Positions 1 to 7,763 of a stretch of 11,766 nt of DNA are shown here, in pieces. The notes below the pieces were generated by a model. That model was not told the DNA's origin and searched no databases. It saw only the letters and a program-made list of their open reading frames with translations. How positions within the stretch are numbered: the stretch's first letter is position 1; the number at the start of each line of letters is the position of its first letter. A program made the translations under genes and the position numbers. Source of the stretch: Candidatus Dormiibacter sp. (GTDB lineage: Bacteria; Chloroflexota; Dormibacteria; UBA8260); assembly GCA_025450495.1 (NCBI GenBank), contig JANWHI010000031.1, forward strand, positions 1 to 11,766, given 5' to 3'.

Positions 1-1
1 A

Positions 2-262
2 AGGACGGTCAATGCCAACCTGCCACCCGGGGCGGTCGCGGTGGCCGCCAACGTCACCGCCGCCGACACCACCCACGACAGCTTCCTGACCGTGTACCCG
101 GACCAGCCACCGCCGCCGACCGCCTCCGACCTCAACTGGGCGGCGGGTCAGGTGGTGCCCAACCTGGTGATCGCCGAGCTGGGCGCCGGCAAGCTGGCGG
201 TGTTCAACCACGCCGGCCTGGTCGACGTCATCGTCGACGTCTTCGGCTACTGGGCGCCGTAG
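2..262 (+). CDS. Secreted surface protein, C-terminal fragment (5' end outside window)
   Basis: The frame is open at the left edge and ends in TAG at 260-262, so only the last 86 residues are visible. They show a beta-rich repeat domain common at the C-termini of secreted proteins of high-GC Gram-positive-like bacteria: an 'NVTA' strand, an 'FLTVYP' strand, an 'SDLNW..GQVVPNLV' segment, then 'LAVFNHAG' and the closing 'VDVIVDVFGYWAP'. In that family the ending '(D)V.GY(F/W/Y)' is usually the very C-terminus, so this 3' end looks natural. Function is unknown; such domains accompany extracellular enzymes or wall-associated proteins. The missing N-terminal part would decide the role. It converges on purA with a 13-bp gap and no terminator hairpin. 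The domain-type call is fairly secure, the role is not. Confidence 0.8.
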   Translation, partial: RTVNANLPPGAVAVAANVTAADTTHDSFLTVYPDQPPPPTASDLNWAAGQVVPNLVIAELGAGKLAVFNHAGLVDVIVDVFGYWAP

Positions 263-275
263 CCCACCCGGTCGC

Positions 276-1863
<1,588 letters not shown>

Positions 1864-2475
1864 ATGAGCGACTCGACCACCTCGCAGAACAAAGGCATGG
1901 GGCACAAGCGGCTCCGTGTGGGGCTTCTCCTCAGCGGCACGTTTGCCGCCATGGGACTCATCGGGTTCGGCGGCCTGGCCGCGTGGACGGCGACCACCGC
2001 GAACAGCGGCAGCACCTTTGCCACCGGCACCGTGCACCACACCAACCTCGCCAAGGTCGGCGGCCTCGGCGCGGGCACCTCGTGCACCGACCTCACCTCC
2101 GGATCGTGCGGCGTCGTGTTCACGCTCGCCGGCGCCAAGCCGGGCAGCTCGACGACCGGCACCGTGCAGCTGACCAACACCGGCTCGCTGGCCAGCACCT
2201 TCCAGCTGACCCTGGCGTCGGCCACCGGCGGCACCATGTGCGCCAGCCTCAACGCGCAGGTTCTCGACAACGAGGGCGCCCCCGCCACGGTGTTCAACGG
2301 CTCGCTCTCCACCATGGCCGCGCAGAACCTCAAGCAGAGCGCCGGCAGCCTCAGCTGGGCCGCCAACGACAGCGGCACGTACACCTTCACGATCAGCCTG
2401 CCCAACAACAGCGCCAGCAGTGACATGGGCCAGACCTGCACGGTCGGCTACACCTGGACGCAGACCAACAGCTAG
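1864..2475 (+). CDS. TasA/CalY-like secreted protein with SipW-type signal peptide
   Basis: A 203-residue exported protein. The N-terminus has a basic stretch (HKRLR, 14-18), a hydrophobic core (about 19-40) and then A40-W41, followed by N47-SGSTFATGTV-57. This layout resembles the SipW-cognate signal peptides of Bacillus TasA ('..GTWAAF...TFASGTL'). Later, AGAKPGSSTTGTVQLTNTGSL parallels the TasA 'LKPGD...F.F.NNGSL' segment, so a TasA/CalY-type beta-sandwich is likely. Four cysteines in the mature part could form two disulfides. It is shorter than TasA (261 aa) and near CalY. The ATG at 1864 has GGAG 9 nt upstream; the reading frame runs open further 5' but without signal-peptide sense. It is the first gene of the cassette and presumably the substrate of the peptidase encoded next. 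Fibre or matrix formation is inferred by analogy; the sequence does not show proteolytic motifs. Confidence 0.8.
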   Translation: MSDSTTSQNKGMGHKRLRVGLLLSGTFAAMGLIGFGGLAAWTATTANSGSTFATGTVHHTNLAKVGGLGAGTSCTDLTSGSCGVVFTLAGAKPGSSTTGTVQLTNTGSLASTFQLTLASATGGTMCASLNAQVLDNEGAPATVFNGSLSTMAAQNLKQSAGSLSWAANDSGTYTFTISLPNNSASSDMGQTCTVGYTWTQTNS

Positions 2476-2492
2476 ACCGCTCGACAGTCACA

Positions 2493-2520
2493 GAGAGGCC
2501 GGTGTGTCGACCGGCTTCTC
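2493..2520 (+). terminator. Hairpin without U-tract between TasA-like gene and signal peptidase
   Basis: The arms GAGAGGCCGGT (2493-2503) and ACCGGCTTCTC (2510-2520) pair over 11 positions with a single G-U wobble around a 6-nt loop (GTGTCG). No T-run follows, so full intrinsic termination is doubtful. Placed 17 nt after the substrate stop codon and 26 nt before the peptidase ATG, it could stabilise the 3' end of the substrate mRNA or act as a partial attenuator, giving much substrate and little peptidase. The structure is directly visible; its role is inferred. Confidence 0.55.
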
Positions 2521-2546
2521 CGTGCACCACCTCAAAAGGATTGCCA

Positions 2547-3131
2547 ATGGCCACCACCGCCCCGACCCTGCATCTCTCCCGTCCGGGCGCGGTCGCGGTG
2601 GCATTCCATCGGGTGGGACGCGCGATTGCCCACGCCGGCAACCTCGCCACGGTGGCCTTCGCCGCGGTGCTCGTGCTCTTCATCAGCGCCACCGTCGCCG
2701 GTGGGCTGACCAGGCATCACTTCGAGCAGGTGATCACGGGCAGCATGGTGCCGGTCATCCCGGTGGGCTCGATGGTGGTCACCGAGCAGGTGGCGGTGAG
2801 CCACCTGGGCGTCGGCGACATCCTGGTGTTTCCCAAGCCCACCAACGCGCACGAGGTGGTCGTGCACCGCATCGTTGGGCTCACCACCACCAAGGACGGA
2901 GCCATCCAGGTGCACACCAAGGGCGACGCCAACACCGCCCAGGACCCGTGGATCATCCAGCAGCCGCACAACGGGCTGGCCGACCGCGCCGTGTTCGTCG
3001 TGCCCTCGCTTGGCACCGCGGTCATGCTGGGGCGCAACAGCCTGCTGATTCTGCTTCCTGCGCTGCTCATGGTGTGGCTGATCGCGCAGGCACGGCGTCG
3101 CGTCCTGACGATCGTCAGGAGTGAGGCCTGA
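2547..3131 (+). CDS. Signal peptidase I, ER/SipW type
   Basis: A 194-residue membrane-bound serine peptidase that should cleave signal peptides of the neighbouring exported proteins. An N-terminal membrane segment (about 33-53) is followed by ITGSM-V-P with nucleophile Ser66, then VVVHRIVG with His107, and HTKGDANTAQD with Asp127 and Asp133. The Ser/His/Asp arrangement, with His where ordinary bacterial LepB has Lys, marks the ER/archaeal/SipW class. A second hydrophobic segment (about 158-179) ends in a basic cytoplasmic tail, as in SipW. The ATG at 2547 is chosen because AAAAGGA lies 6 nt upstream; an earlier in-frame GTG at 2502 lies inside the upstream hairpin. It sits between two proteins carrying matching SipW-type N-termini, which supports a dedicated rather than general role. 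The stop is 2 nt before the next start, so the two are co-transcribed. Confidence 0.92.
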   Translation: MATTAPTLHLSRPGAVAVAFHRVGRAIAHAGNLATVAFAAVLVLFISATVAGGLTRHHFEQVITGSMVPVIPVGSMVVTEQVAVSHLGVGDILVFPKPTNAHEVVVHRIVGLTTTKDGAIQVHTKGDANTAQDPWIIQQPHNGLADRAVFVVPSLGTAVMLGRNSLLILLPALLMVWLIAQARRRVLTIVRSEA

Positions 3132-3133
3132 GG

Positions 3134-3979
3134 GTGCGTCGCCGCAAGCGCTGGGCCGTCGTGATCGCCCTCTGCGCATCCTTCTCCTGCGCGCACATCG
3201 TCCAGGCCGCCTGGGCGGTGACCAGCGTGAACGCCGGCTCGACCTTCGCCACCGGCAGCATCGCCGCGCCCACCGCGCTGGCCGTCAACCATGTGGGCGC
3301 GCCGCGCTCCGACAAGCTGACCTGGACGCTCCCCGGTGTCGCCCAGCAGGGCACCGGCCAGACCATCTCGTCGAACGTCGACGGCGGCGCCTACTCGAAC
3401 ATCGCTGCCCTGGCGGGTGGTGCGGTCGCCTATACCGACAACACGGTCGTGGGTGACACCACCTACTGCTACAAGGTGACGACCACCGATGCACTGTGGA
3501 CTGCGGCCACCGCACCAACGTGTTCGCCGGCGTTCGCCCCGCTGGGCGCCGTCAACGCCGGCGGCGGCGCGGCGGGAAACTACATGGCTGACGCCCTGTT
3601 CGCGGGCGGGGCCACGTCCTCGACGGCGGCGGTCATCGACACCAGCCTGGTGCCCAATCCGGCGCCGCAGGCGGTGTACCAGACCGAACGCCACGGCAAC
3701 TTCACATATTCGGCGGCGGGCCTCCCTGCCAACGCGCCGTTCCAGGTGCGCCTCCAGGAGGTCGAGACCACCTGGTCGTCCGCGGGACAGCGGATGTTCA
3801 ACGTCAAGATCAACGGGGTCCAGGTGATGACCAACTACGACATCTTCGCCGCCACCGGTGCCAAGAACAAGGCGATCGCTCTCACCTTCAACACCACCGC
3901 CGATGCCGGTGGCACCATCACCGTCCAGTTCATCTCGGTCAAGGACAACGCCACGGTCAGCGGGCTCGCGTTGCTGTAG
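3134..3979 (+). CDS. Secreted FnIII-malectin domain protein with SipW-type signal peptide
   Basis: A 281-residue exported protein. The N-terminus is basic (RRRKR), then hydrophobic to A26-W27, then N33-AGSTFATGSI-43, nearly the same signature as in the first gene of the cassette. Residues about 46-135 resemble a fibronectin type III domain (APTALAV, KLTWTLP, YTDNTV, TYCYKVTT). Residues about 138-281 match a malectin domain: VNAGG, YMADALFAGG, QAVYQTERHGNFTYS, QRMFNVKINGVQV, NYDIFAATGAKNKAI, and a closing FISVKDNATVSGLALL. Malectin domains bind carbohydrates, so a matrix or wall glycan ligand is plausible. The GTG start follows GAGG with 7-nt spacing. The gene is translationally close to the peptidase (2-nt gap) and ends 5 bp from a convergent gene. 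Domain calls are strong; the ligand is unknown. Confidence 0.87.
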   Translation: MRRRKRWAVVIALCASFSCAHIVQAAWAVTSVNAGSTFATGSIAAPTALAVNHVGAPRSDKLTWTLPGVAQQGTGQTISSNVDGGAYSNIAALAGGAVAYTDNTVVGDTTYCYKVTTTDALWTAATAPTCSPAFAPLGAVNAGGGAAGNYMADALFAGGATSSTAAVIDTSLVPNPAPQAVYQTERHGNFTYSAAGLPANAPFQVRLQEVETTWSSAGQRMFNVKINGVQVMTNYDIFAATGAKNKAIALTFNTTADAGGTITVQFISVKDNATVSGLALL

Positions 3980-3984
3980 CCGGG

Positions 3985-4944
3985 TCAGCCCTCGGCGGAT
4001 TCGGCGTCTGCCTCAGGCTTGCGCTTGCGCGGCCGGCGAGCGCGTTTGCGGGCGGGCTTGACGGCTGGCCCCGCGGATGATTCCGCTGCAGCTTGGGGAG
4101 CGGGGGCGTGGTGTGCGTCGATGTGCTCGCCGAGCAGGCGCCGCAGCTGGTCGGCGTTGCGCTCGGCGATCCAGTGCCCGGCGTTGAGCTCGACGAAGGT
4201 GTACTCGCCGCTCACGCACTTCTCGGTGAGCTCGGCCGCGCGACGGCCGAGGAAGGGGTCGTGCCGTCCCCAGATGAACAGCGTCGGCACGCTGACGCGG
4301 CGCGGCCGGCCGATCCCGCGGGTGGCGCCTCGATACCAGTTGAGCGGCCCGCGGATGCCGACGCGACGCAGGTGGTCGCGGTCGCGCTGCCACGCCCAGC
4401 GGGGCAGCCCGGAGACGCGAACACCAAGGCCCTGCTGCGCGAAGTTGGCGAACGAGAGCATCGCCTCGGGGACGCGGGGGATGCGGAAGAAGGCCATGTA
4501 TGAGCTGCGCATCGCCTGCGCGGGGGTGCGCAGCGCCTCGGCCATCGCCAGTGGGTGCGGTGTCGAGAGGACGGTGAGGCTGAGCACGCGGTCGGGGTGA
4601 TTGCCGGCGACCATCCAGGCGAGCGCACCGCCCCAGTCGTGGCCGACGAGGTGGAAGCGATCGATGCGCAGCGCGTCGGCGATGCCGAGCACGTCGCCCA
4701 CCAGGTTGGGCATGGCGTAGGCGCCGGCGTTCGGTGGGTTGGCACCCGGTGAGTAGCCGCGCAGGCTGGGGGCGACGCCGCGATAGCCGCGAGCGGCGAG
4801 CCAGCTCAGCGTGTCGCGCCATGCCTCAGCGCTCTGCGGATAGCCGTGGAGGAGGATGACCGCCTCGCCGCTCGCAGGACCGGCGAGCACGGTCTCGAAG
4901 CGCAGCCCATTGGCCCCGATCTCGCGCTGCTCCACGCCTGCCAT
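3985..4944 (-). CDS. Alpha/beta hydrolase, epoxide hydrolase-like, with basic C-terminal tail
   Basis: A 319-residue cytoplasmic hydrolase. The oxyanion motif HGYP is at 33-36, and the nucleophile elbow GHDWGG puts Asp103 rather than Ser as nucleophile. The acid is probably Asp229 (WGRHDPF) and the base His257 (NAGHW). HGxP plus an Asp nucleophile points to soluble epoxide hydrolases, with haloalkane or fluoroacetate dehalogenases as alternatives; LNWYRG in the lid region favours epoxide hydrolase. The natural substrate cannot be read from the sequence. The domain ends near residue 280. The last roughly 35 residues are Ala/Pro/Lys/Arg-rich (KPARKRARRPRKRKP) and unusual for the family. The ATG at 4944 has no Shine-Dalgarno; TACAGT ends 6 nt upstream, suggesting a leaderless mRNA. 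It faces the GNAT gene divergently and converges with the malectin gene 5 bp away. Confidence 0.88.
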   Translation of the reverse strand: MAGVEQREIGANGLRFETVLAGPASGEAVILLHGYPQSAEAWRDTLSWLAARGYRGVAPSLRGYSPGANPPNAGAYAMPNLVGDVLGIADALRIDRFHLVGHDWGGALAWMVAGNHPDRVLSLTVLSTPHPLAMAEALRTPAQAMRSSYMAFFRIPRVPEAMLSFANFAQQGLGVRVSGLPRWAWQRDRDHLRRVGIRGPLNWYRGATRGIGRPRRVSVPTLFIWGRHDPFLGRRAAELTEKCVSGEYTFVELNAGHWIAERNADQLRRLLGEHIDAHHAPAPQAAAESSAGPAVKPARKRARRPRKRKPEADAESAEG

Positions 4945-4950
4945 CGTGAG

Positions 4951-4956
4951 ACTGTA
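4951..4956 (-). promoter_or_regulatory. -10 of a leaderless promoter for the epoxide hydrolase-like gene
   Basis: On the minus strand the sequence is GGC-TACAGT-CTCACG-ATG: a TAnnnT hexamer, six bases, then the start codon. Transcription would begin at or next to the ATG. The same arrangement precedes the CPBP and HAD genes. No -35 consensus was identified. Confidence 0.45.
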
Positions 4957-4972
4957 GCCAGCCGGGACTGTG

Positions 4973-4978
4973 CATGAT
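4973..4978 (+). promoter_or_regulatory. Possible -10 of a leaderless promoter for the GNAT gene
   Basis: CATGAT, six bases (CATCCG), then GTG at 4985. The hexamer keeps the two key positions A2 and T6 but begins with C, so it is weaker than the other cases. It helps choose the GTG at 4985 over the one at 4970. Confidence 0.3.
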
Positions 4979-4984
4979 CATCCG

Positions 4985-5458
4985 GTGGAGATACGCCAGG
5001 TGCGCCTCACCGACGCGGCGGTGGGCCCCGTGCTGACCGCTCTCGCGCAGGAGTACCAGCAGCGCTACGGCGCCAGCCACGAGATGACCACCACCAAGGC
5101 GGACGAGTTCGACCCGCCCGGCGGTGGCTTCCTGGTGCTGGTCGACGGCGGGCAGACGATCGCCGGCGGGGGCATCCGCCGCGCGACGGCCGACACCTGC
5201 GAGGTCAAGCGGATGTGGACCGCCCCCGACCGCCGCCGCCAGGGCCACGCGGCCACCATCCTGCACTCGCTCGAGGGCCTGGCCCGCGAGCTCGGCTACG
5301 CGCGGGTGCGGCTGGAGACGGGGCCCGCGCAGCCGGAGGCGATGGCGCTGTACACGCGGGCGGGGTATGCGCGGATACCGGTGTACGGCCGGTACCCGTC
5401 GGCGCGCGCGTTCGAGCTGGTGCTTGCCGGCGGCGCAGGCGCGCCTGACGGATCATGA
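4985..5458 (+). CDS. GNAT family N-acetyltransferase
   Basis: A 157-residue protein expected to transfer an acetyl group from acetyl-CoA to an amine. It opens MEIRQVRLTDA, a usual GNAT first strand and helix. Motif A is VKRMWTAPDRRRQGHAATIL (74-93), with the R-x-x-G-x-A pyrophosphate-binding loop at 84-89. The later ARVRLETG...AMALYTRAGYARI is the usual motif B region. The acceptor is unknown; the size suits small-molecule or antibiotic-like acceptors as well as protein N-termini. GTG at 4985 is preferred because it gives the classical N-terminus and lies 6 nt after CATGAT; an in-frame GTG at 4970 would add five residues (MHDHP). It is divergent from the hydrolase gene across 40 bp. Its stop lies inside the shared TCATGA with the convergent lipoprotein gene. 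Confidence 0.9.
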   Translation: MEIRQVRLTDAAVGPVLTALAQEYQQRYGASHEMTTTKADEFDPPGGGFLVLVDGGQTIAGGGIRRATADTCEVKRMWTAPDRRRQGHAATILHSLEGLARELGYARVRLETGPAQPEAMALYTRAGYARIPVYGRYPSARAFELVLAGGAGAPDGS

Positions 5459-5950
5459 CCCGCCGGGCTTCTCGACCTTGGCGCCCGCCGGCGACACCAC
5501 ATCCCAGCCGGCGCCGAAGCTGGTGTTGCCCTCGCCGGTGACGTCGCCCGGCTTGTTGTCGCCGGCGAAGTAGTAGAGCGGGTGCTTGTTGTAGGTCACC
5601 TGGGTGGTGCCGTCGGTTCGCATCGTCGTGCCCAGCAGCGACTGTGTGGCGCCAGTTGACACCTGCGGTGGACCGCCGGTGGTCAGCGGTTGCCAGGTCT
5701 GGGCGCACGCCGCAGTACACGTCGAGGCTGACCCCGTGTCCGCCTCGAAGAGGTACAGAGAGCGGCCGCTGGCGTCAACCAGGAACTGTCCGAGGGGAGC
5801 GACCGTGCCGACGGCGACCGTGGCCGTGGCCGGGACCGGAGTGGTCGCCGCGCTGCCGAAAGACGTGGTGGCCGGGCTGCTCGAACCGCAGGCACTCACC
5901 GCGACGACGACCGCGGTTGCGGCGGCAGACAGCAGGGCGCGTTCGATCAT
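5453..5950 (-). CDS. Secreted-repeat lipoprotein (COG4315 / Lipoprotein_15 type)
   Basis: A 165-residue exported lipoprotein of unknown function. A hydrophobic signal peptide ends in the lipobox VSAC, with Cys21 as the lipidated residue, followed by a Ser/Thr/Ala-rich linker. Two copies of the family's short repeat follow: FLVDASGRSLYLFEADTG with STCTAACAQTWQPL (about 58-90), then MRTDGTTQVTYNKHPLYYFAGDNKPGD (about 109-135) ending GAGWDVVSPAG. The cysteines of STCTAAC may bond or bind a ligand; the role of these domains is not established. The ATG at 5950 has a strong GGAGGAG 6 nt upstream. A TAAGTT hexamer (minus strand, 6019-6024) is a weak -10 candidate, and the remaining gap up to 6164 shows only GC-rich self-complementary stretches. 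The stop overlaps that of the convergent GNAT gene. Confidence 0.9.
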   Translation of the reverse strand: MIERALLSAAATAVVVAVSACGSSSPATTSFGSAATTPVPATATVAVGTVAPLGQFLVDASGRSLYLFEADTGSASTCTAACAQTWQPLTTGGPPQVSTGATQSLLGTTMRTDGTTQVTYNKHPLYYFAGDNKPGDVTGEGNTSFGAGWDVVSPAGAKVEKPGGS

Positions 5951-6164
5951 GGTGTTCTCCTCCAGCCAGCCGACGACAGCCCGCTGTGCGAGCGGCGGTG
6001 CGCCCGTAGGTTGATGCCAACTTAGGCAGTAAGTCGGGGGGGTGTGTTGTCTACGAAGAGGTACAGAGGGCGTTACACGCGCAGCCGTCGAGGGGTGACG
6101 GTGGGCAGCCTTGGCGATGGCGGGGCCCCGCCGACCTCGCTCAGCGCGAGCGGGTCAGGGCGCC

Positions 6165-6548
6165 CTACGCGGCCAAGTGGCTGTGGCCCACGATGATGCT
6201 GACGAAGGTCAGGATGTTGAGGACCAGGGCGACCGAACCGCAGACGATGCCGGTGACCGACATGCCTTTCGAGCTGCCGCCCATCTGCTTGGCGCGCTGC
6301 AGGCCCACGCCGCCAAGTGACACCGCGATGATGCCGAGGATCGCGCCAATGAAGGGAAACCAGAACAGCACAACGGCGACGATGCCGACGACGCCACCGG
6401 CGACCCCGACACCGTTTGTCGACGGCGCGGTGGCGTACAACATGGGCTGACCCGGGTATGGAGCCTGGCCGTAGAACTGTGGGTGCGGCGGCGGCGGCGG
6501 AGGCGGCGGTGGAGGACCCGCTCCCACCGACGGCGGTTGCTGGTTCAT
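6165..6548 (-). CDS. Proline-rich DUF4190-type small membrane protein
   Basis: A 127-residue protein with a cytoplasmic-looking N-terminus rich in proline (ten consecutive Pro at about 12-21), tyrosine and glycine. Two hydrophobic segments follow, about 45-78 ([20 protein letters not shown] into [11 protein letters not shown]) and about 95-121 ([20 protein letters not shown]). The link [21 protein letters not shown] is the usual DUF4190 pattern of 'A...G....GMA.AGI..G'. The function of the family is unknown. The ATG at 6548 is chosen because GGAGGAGG lies 3-5 nt upstream; upstream in-frame codons give no sensible protein. The ten-Pro run would need EF-P for smooth translation. It is divergent from acdS and probably a single-gene unit. 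Confidence 0.85.
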   Translation of the reverse strand: MNQQPPSVGAGPPPPPPPPPPHPQFYGQAPYPGQPMLYATAPSTNGVGVAGGVVGIVAVVLFWFPFIGAILGIIAVSLGGVGLQRAKQMGGSSKGMSVTGIVCGSVALVLNILTFVSIIVGHSHLAA

Positions 6549-6643
6549 CGACCTCCTCCGGACGCCCCGACCTCCTGGGCAGGTGCGCAGGGTACTGCGT
6601 GGCGCCGCTCGCCGCTCAGACGTTCGTCCCCACCCGTCGCCGG

Positions 6644-6671
6644 TTGCTGGACGATGCCCACGGCGTATGGT
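6644..6671 (+). promoter_or_regulatory. Candidate sigma-70-type promoter of acdS
   Basis: TTGCTG at 6644-6649, a 16-bp spacer, and TATGGT at 6666-6671 form the best -35/-10 pair in the 197-bp gap between the DUF4190 gene and acdS. Transcription would begin near 6678, leaving a leader of about 68 nt with GAGAG at 6734-6738 as Shine-Dalgarno. No Lrp/AcdR-type regulator gene lies next to it. Confidence 0.35.
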
Positions 6672-6745
6672 GGCACGACAGTGGACGTTCACTTCACCGT
6701 CATCGCCGGTTCGCCAGCGCCGGGTCAGGCGATGAGAGCCCGGCA

Positions 6746-7750
6746 TTGAAGCTCGACGCGCTGCCGCGATACCCGCTGCTCTTCGGCCCCTCGCCGGTCC
6801 ACCGCCTGGAGCGACTCACCAGCCATCTGGGTGGTGCGGAGATCTGGGCCAAGCGCGAGGACTGCAACAGCGGCCTCGCCTTTGGCGGCAACAAGACGCG
6901 CAAGCTCGAGTACCTGGCTGCAGATGCCATCGCGCAGGGGTGCGACACGCTGGTGTCCATCGGTGGCATCCAGTCCAACCACACCCGTCAGGTCGCCGCG
7001 GTGGCCGCGCGGCTCGGCATGAGATGCGTGCTCGTCCAGGAGAGCTGGGTGGACTGGAGCGATCCTGTTTATGACAGGGTCGGCAACATCCTGTTGAGCC
7101 GGATGCTCGGCGCTGAGGTCAGGATCGTGAAGGAGGGCTTCGGCATCGGCGTCAAGGCAAGCTGGGAGGCGGCGCTTGCCGGCCTCGAAGCTGCCGGTGG
7201 CAAGCCATACCCGATTCCGGCCGGCGCGTCCGACCACCGGCTCGGCGGTCTCGGCTTCGCCAGGTGGGCGCAGGAGGTCGAGGCGCAGGAGCGTGAGCTC
7301 GACGTCTTCTTCGACACCATCATCGTGTGCTCGGTCACCGGCAGCACCCAGGCGGGGATGATCGCCGGGTTCGCCGCCCAGGATCGCGCGCGCCGGGTGA
7401 TCGGCATCGACGCCTCGGCAAAGCCCCAGGAGACGCTCGACCAGGTCACCCGGATCGCCCGCAACACGGCCGAGCTGATCGACGTCGGTCGCGCCCTGAG
7501 CAGCGACGAGATCATCCTCGACACGCGCTACCACGCCGGCACGTACGGGCTCGCCGATGAGCGCACCATTGAAGCCATCAAGGTGGGCGCCCGCCTCGAG
7601 GGGATGATCACCGACCCCGTCTACGAGGGCAAGTCGCTGGCGGGGATGATCGACATGATCGCCAGCCACGACATCGAGCGCGGTTCACGCGTGCTCTATG
7701 CACACCTCGGTGGCCAGCCCGCTCTCAACGGGTACAGCAGTCTTTTCTGA
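6746..7750 (+). CDS. acdS: 1-aminocyclopropane-1-carboxylate (ACC) deaminase
   Basis: A 334-residue cytoplasmic PLP enzyme opening the cyclopropane ring of ACC, the plant ethylene precursor, to 2-oxobutyrate and ammonia. It aligns by eye along its whole length with Pseudomonas AcdS (338 aa): [56 protein letters not shown] and [12 protein letters not shown] lysine is Lys50, with Ser77, Tyr293, Glu294 and Leu321, each one residue below the canonical Lys51, Ser78, Tyr294, Glu295 and Leu322. Glu and Leu at the last two positions separate true ACC deaminases from D-cysteine desulfhydrases (HTGG instead of HLGG). The TTG at 6746 is the only in-frame start giving the family N-terminus ([11 protein letters not shown] against MNLNRFERYPL); an out-of-frame ATG at 6732 stops at once. 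It is followed after 13 bp by the PLP decarboxylase. Confidence 0.95.
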   Translation: MKLDALPRYPLLFGPSPVHRLERLTSHLGGAEIWAKREDCNSGLAFGGNKTRKLEYLAADAIAQGCDTLVSIGGIQSNHTRQVAAVAARLGMRCVLVQESWVDWSDPVYDRVGNILLSRMLGAEVRIVKEGFGIGVKASWEAALAGLEAAGGKPYPIPAGASDHRLGGLGFARWAQEVEAQERELDVFFDTIIVCSVTGSTQAGMIAGFAAQDRARRVIGIDASAKPQETLDQVTRIARNTAELIDVGRALSSDEIILDTRYHAGTYGLADERTIEAIKVGARLEGMITDPVYEGKSLAGMIDMIASHDIERGSRVLYAHLGGQPALNGYSSLF

Positions 7751-7763
7751 CCGGAGGGCAACG

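Noticed and set aside
4970..4984. GTG at 4970 as GNAT start
   Set aside because: Possible, but it lacks a ribosome binding site and a -10 hexamer at leaderless spacing, and adds five residues before the standard GNAT N-terminus; kept only as an alternative.
6119..6148. GGCGGGGCCCCGCC palindrome and adjacent CTCGC/GCGAG inverted repeat as a terminator of the DUF4190 gene
   Set aside because: The palindrome has no loop, the second stem is only 5 bp and no T-run follows on the minus strand; in DNA this GC-rich such repeats arise by chance.
6725..7669. Open frame on the - strand opposite acdS
   Set aside because: acdS matches its family over the full length; the antisense product has no recognisable features.
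6746..7750. Annotation as D-cysteine desulfhydrase instead of ACC deaminase
   Set aside because: Glu294 and Leu321 (canonical 295 and 322) match ACC deaminases; desulfhydrases carry Ser/Thr at these positions.
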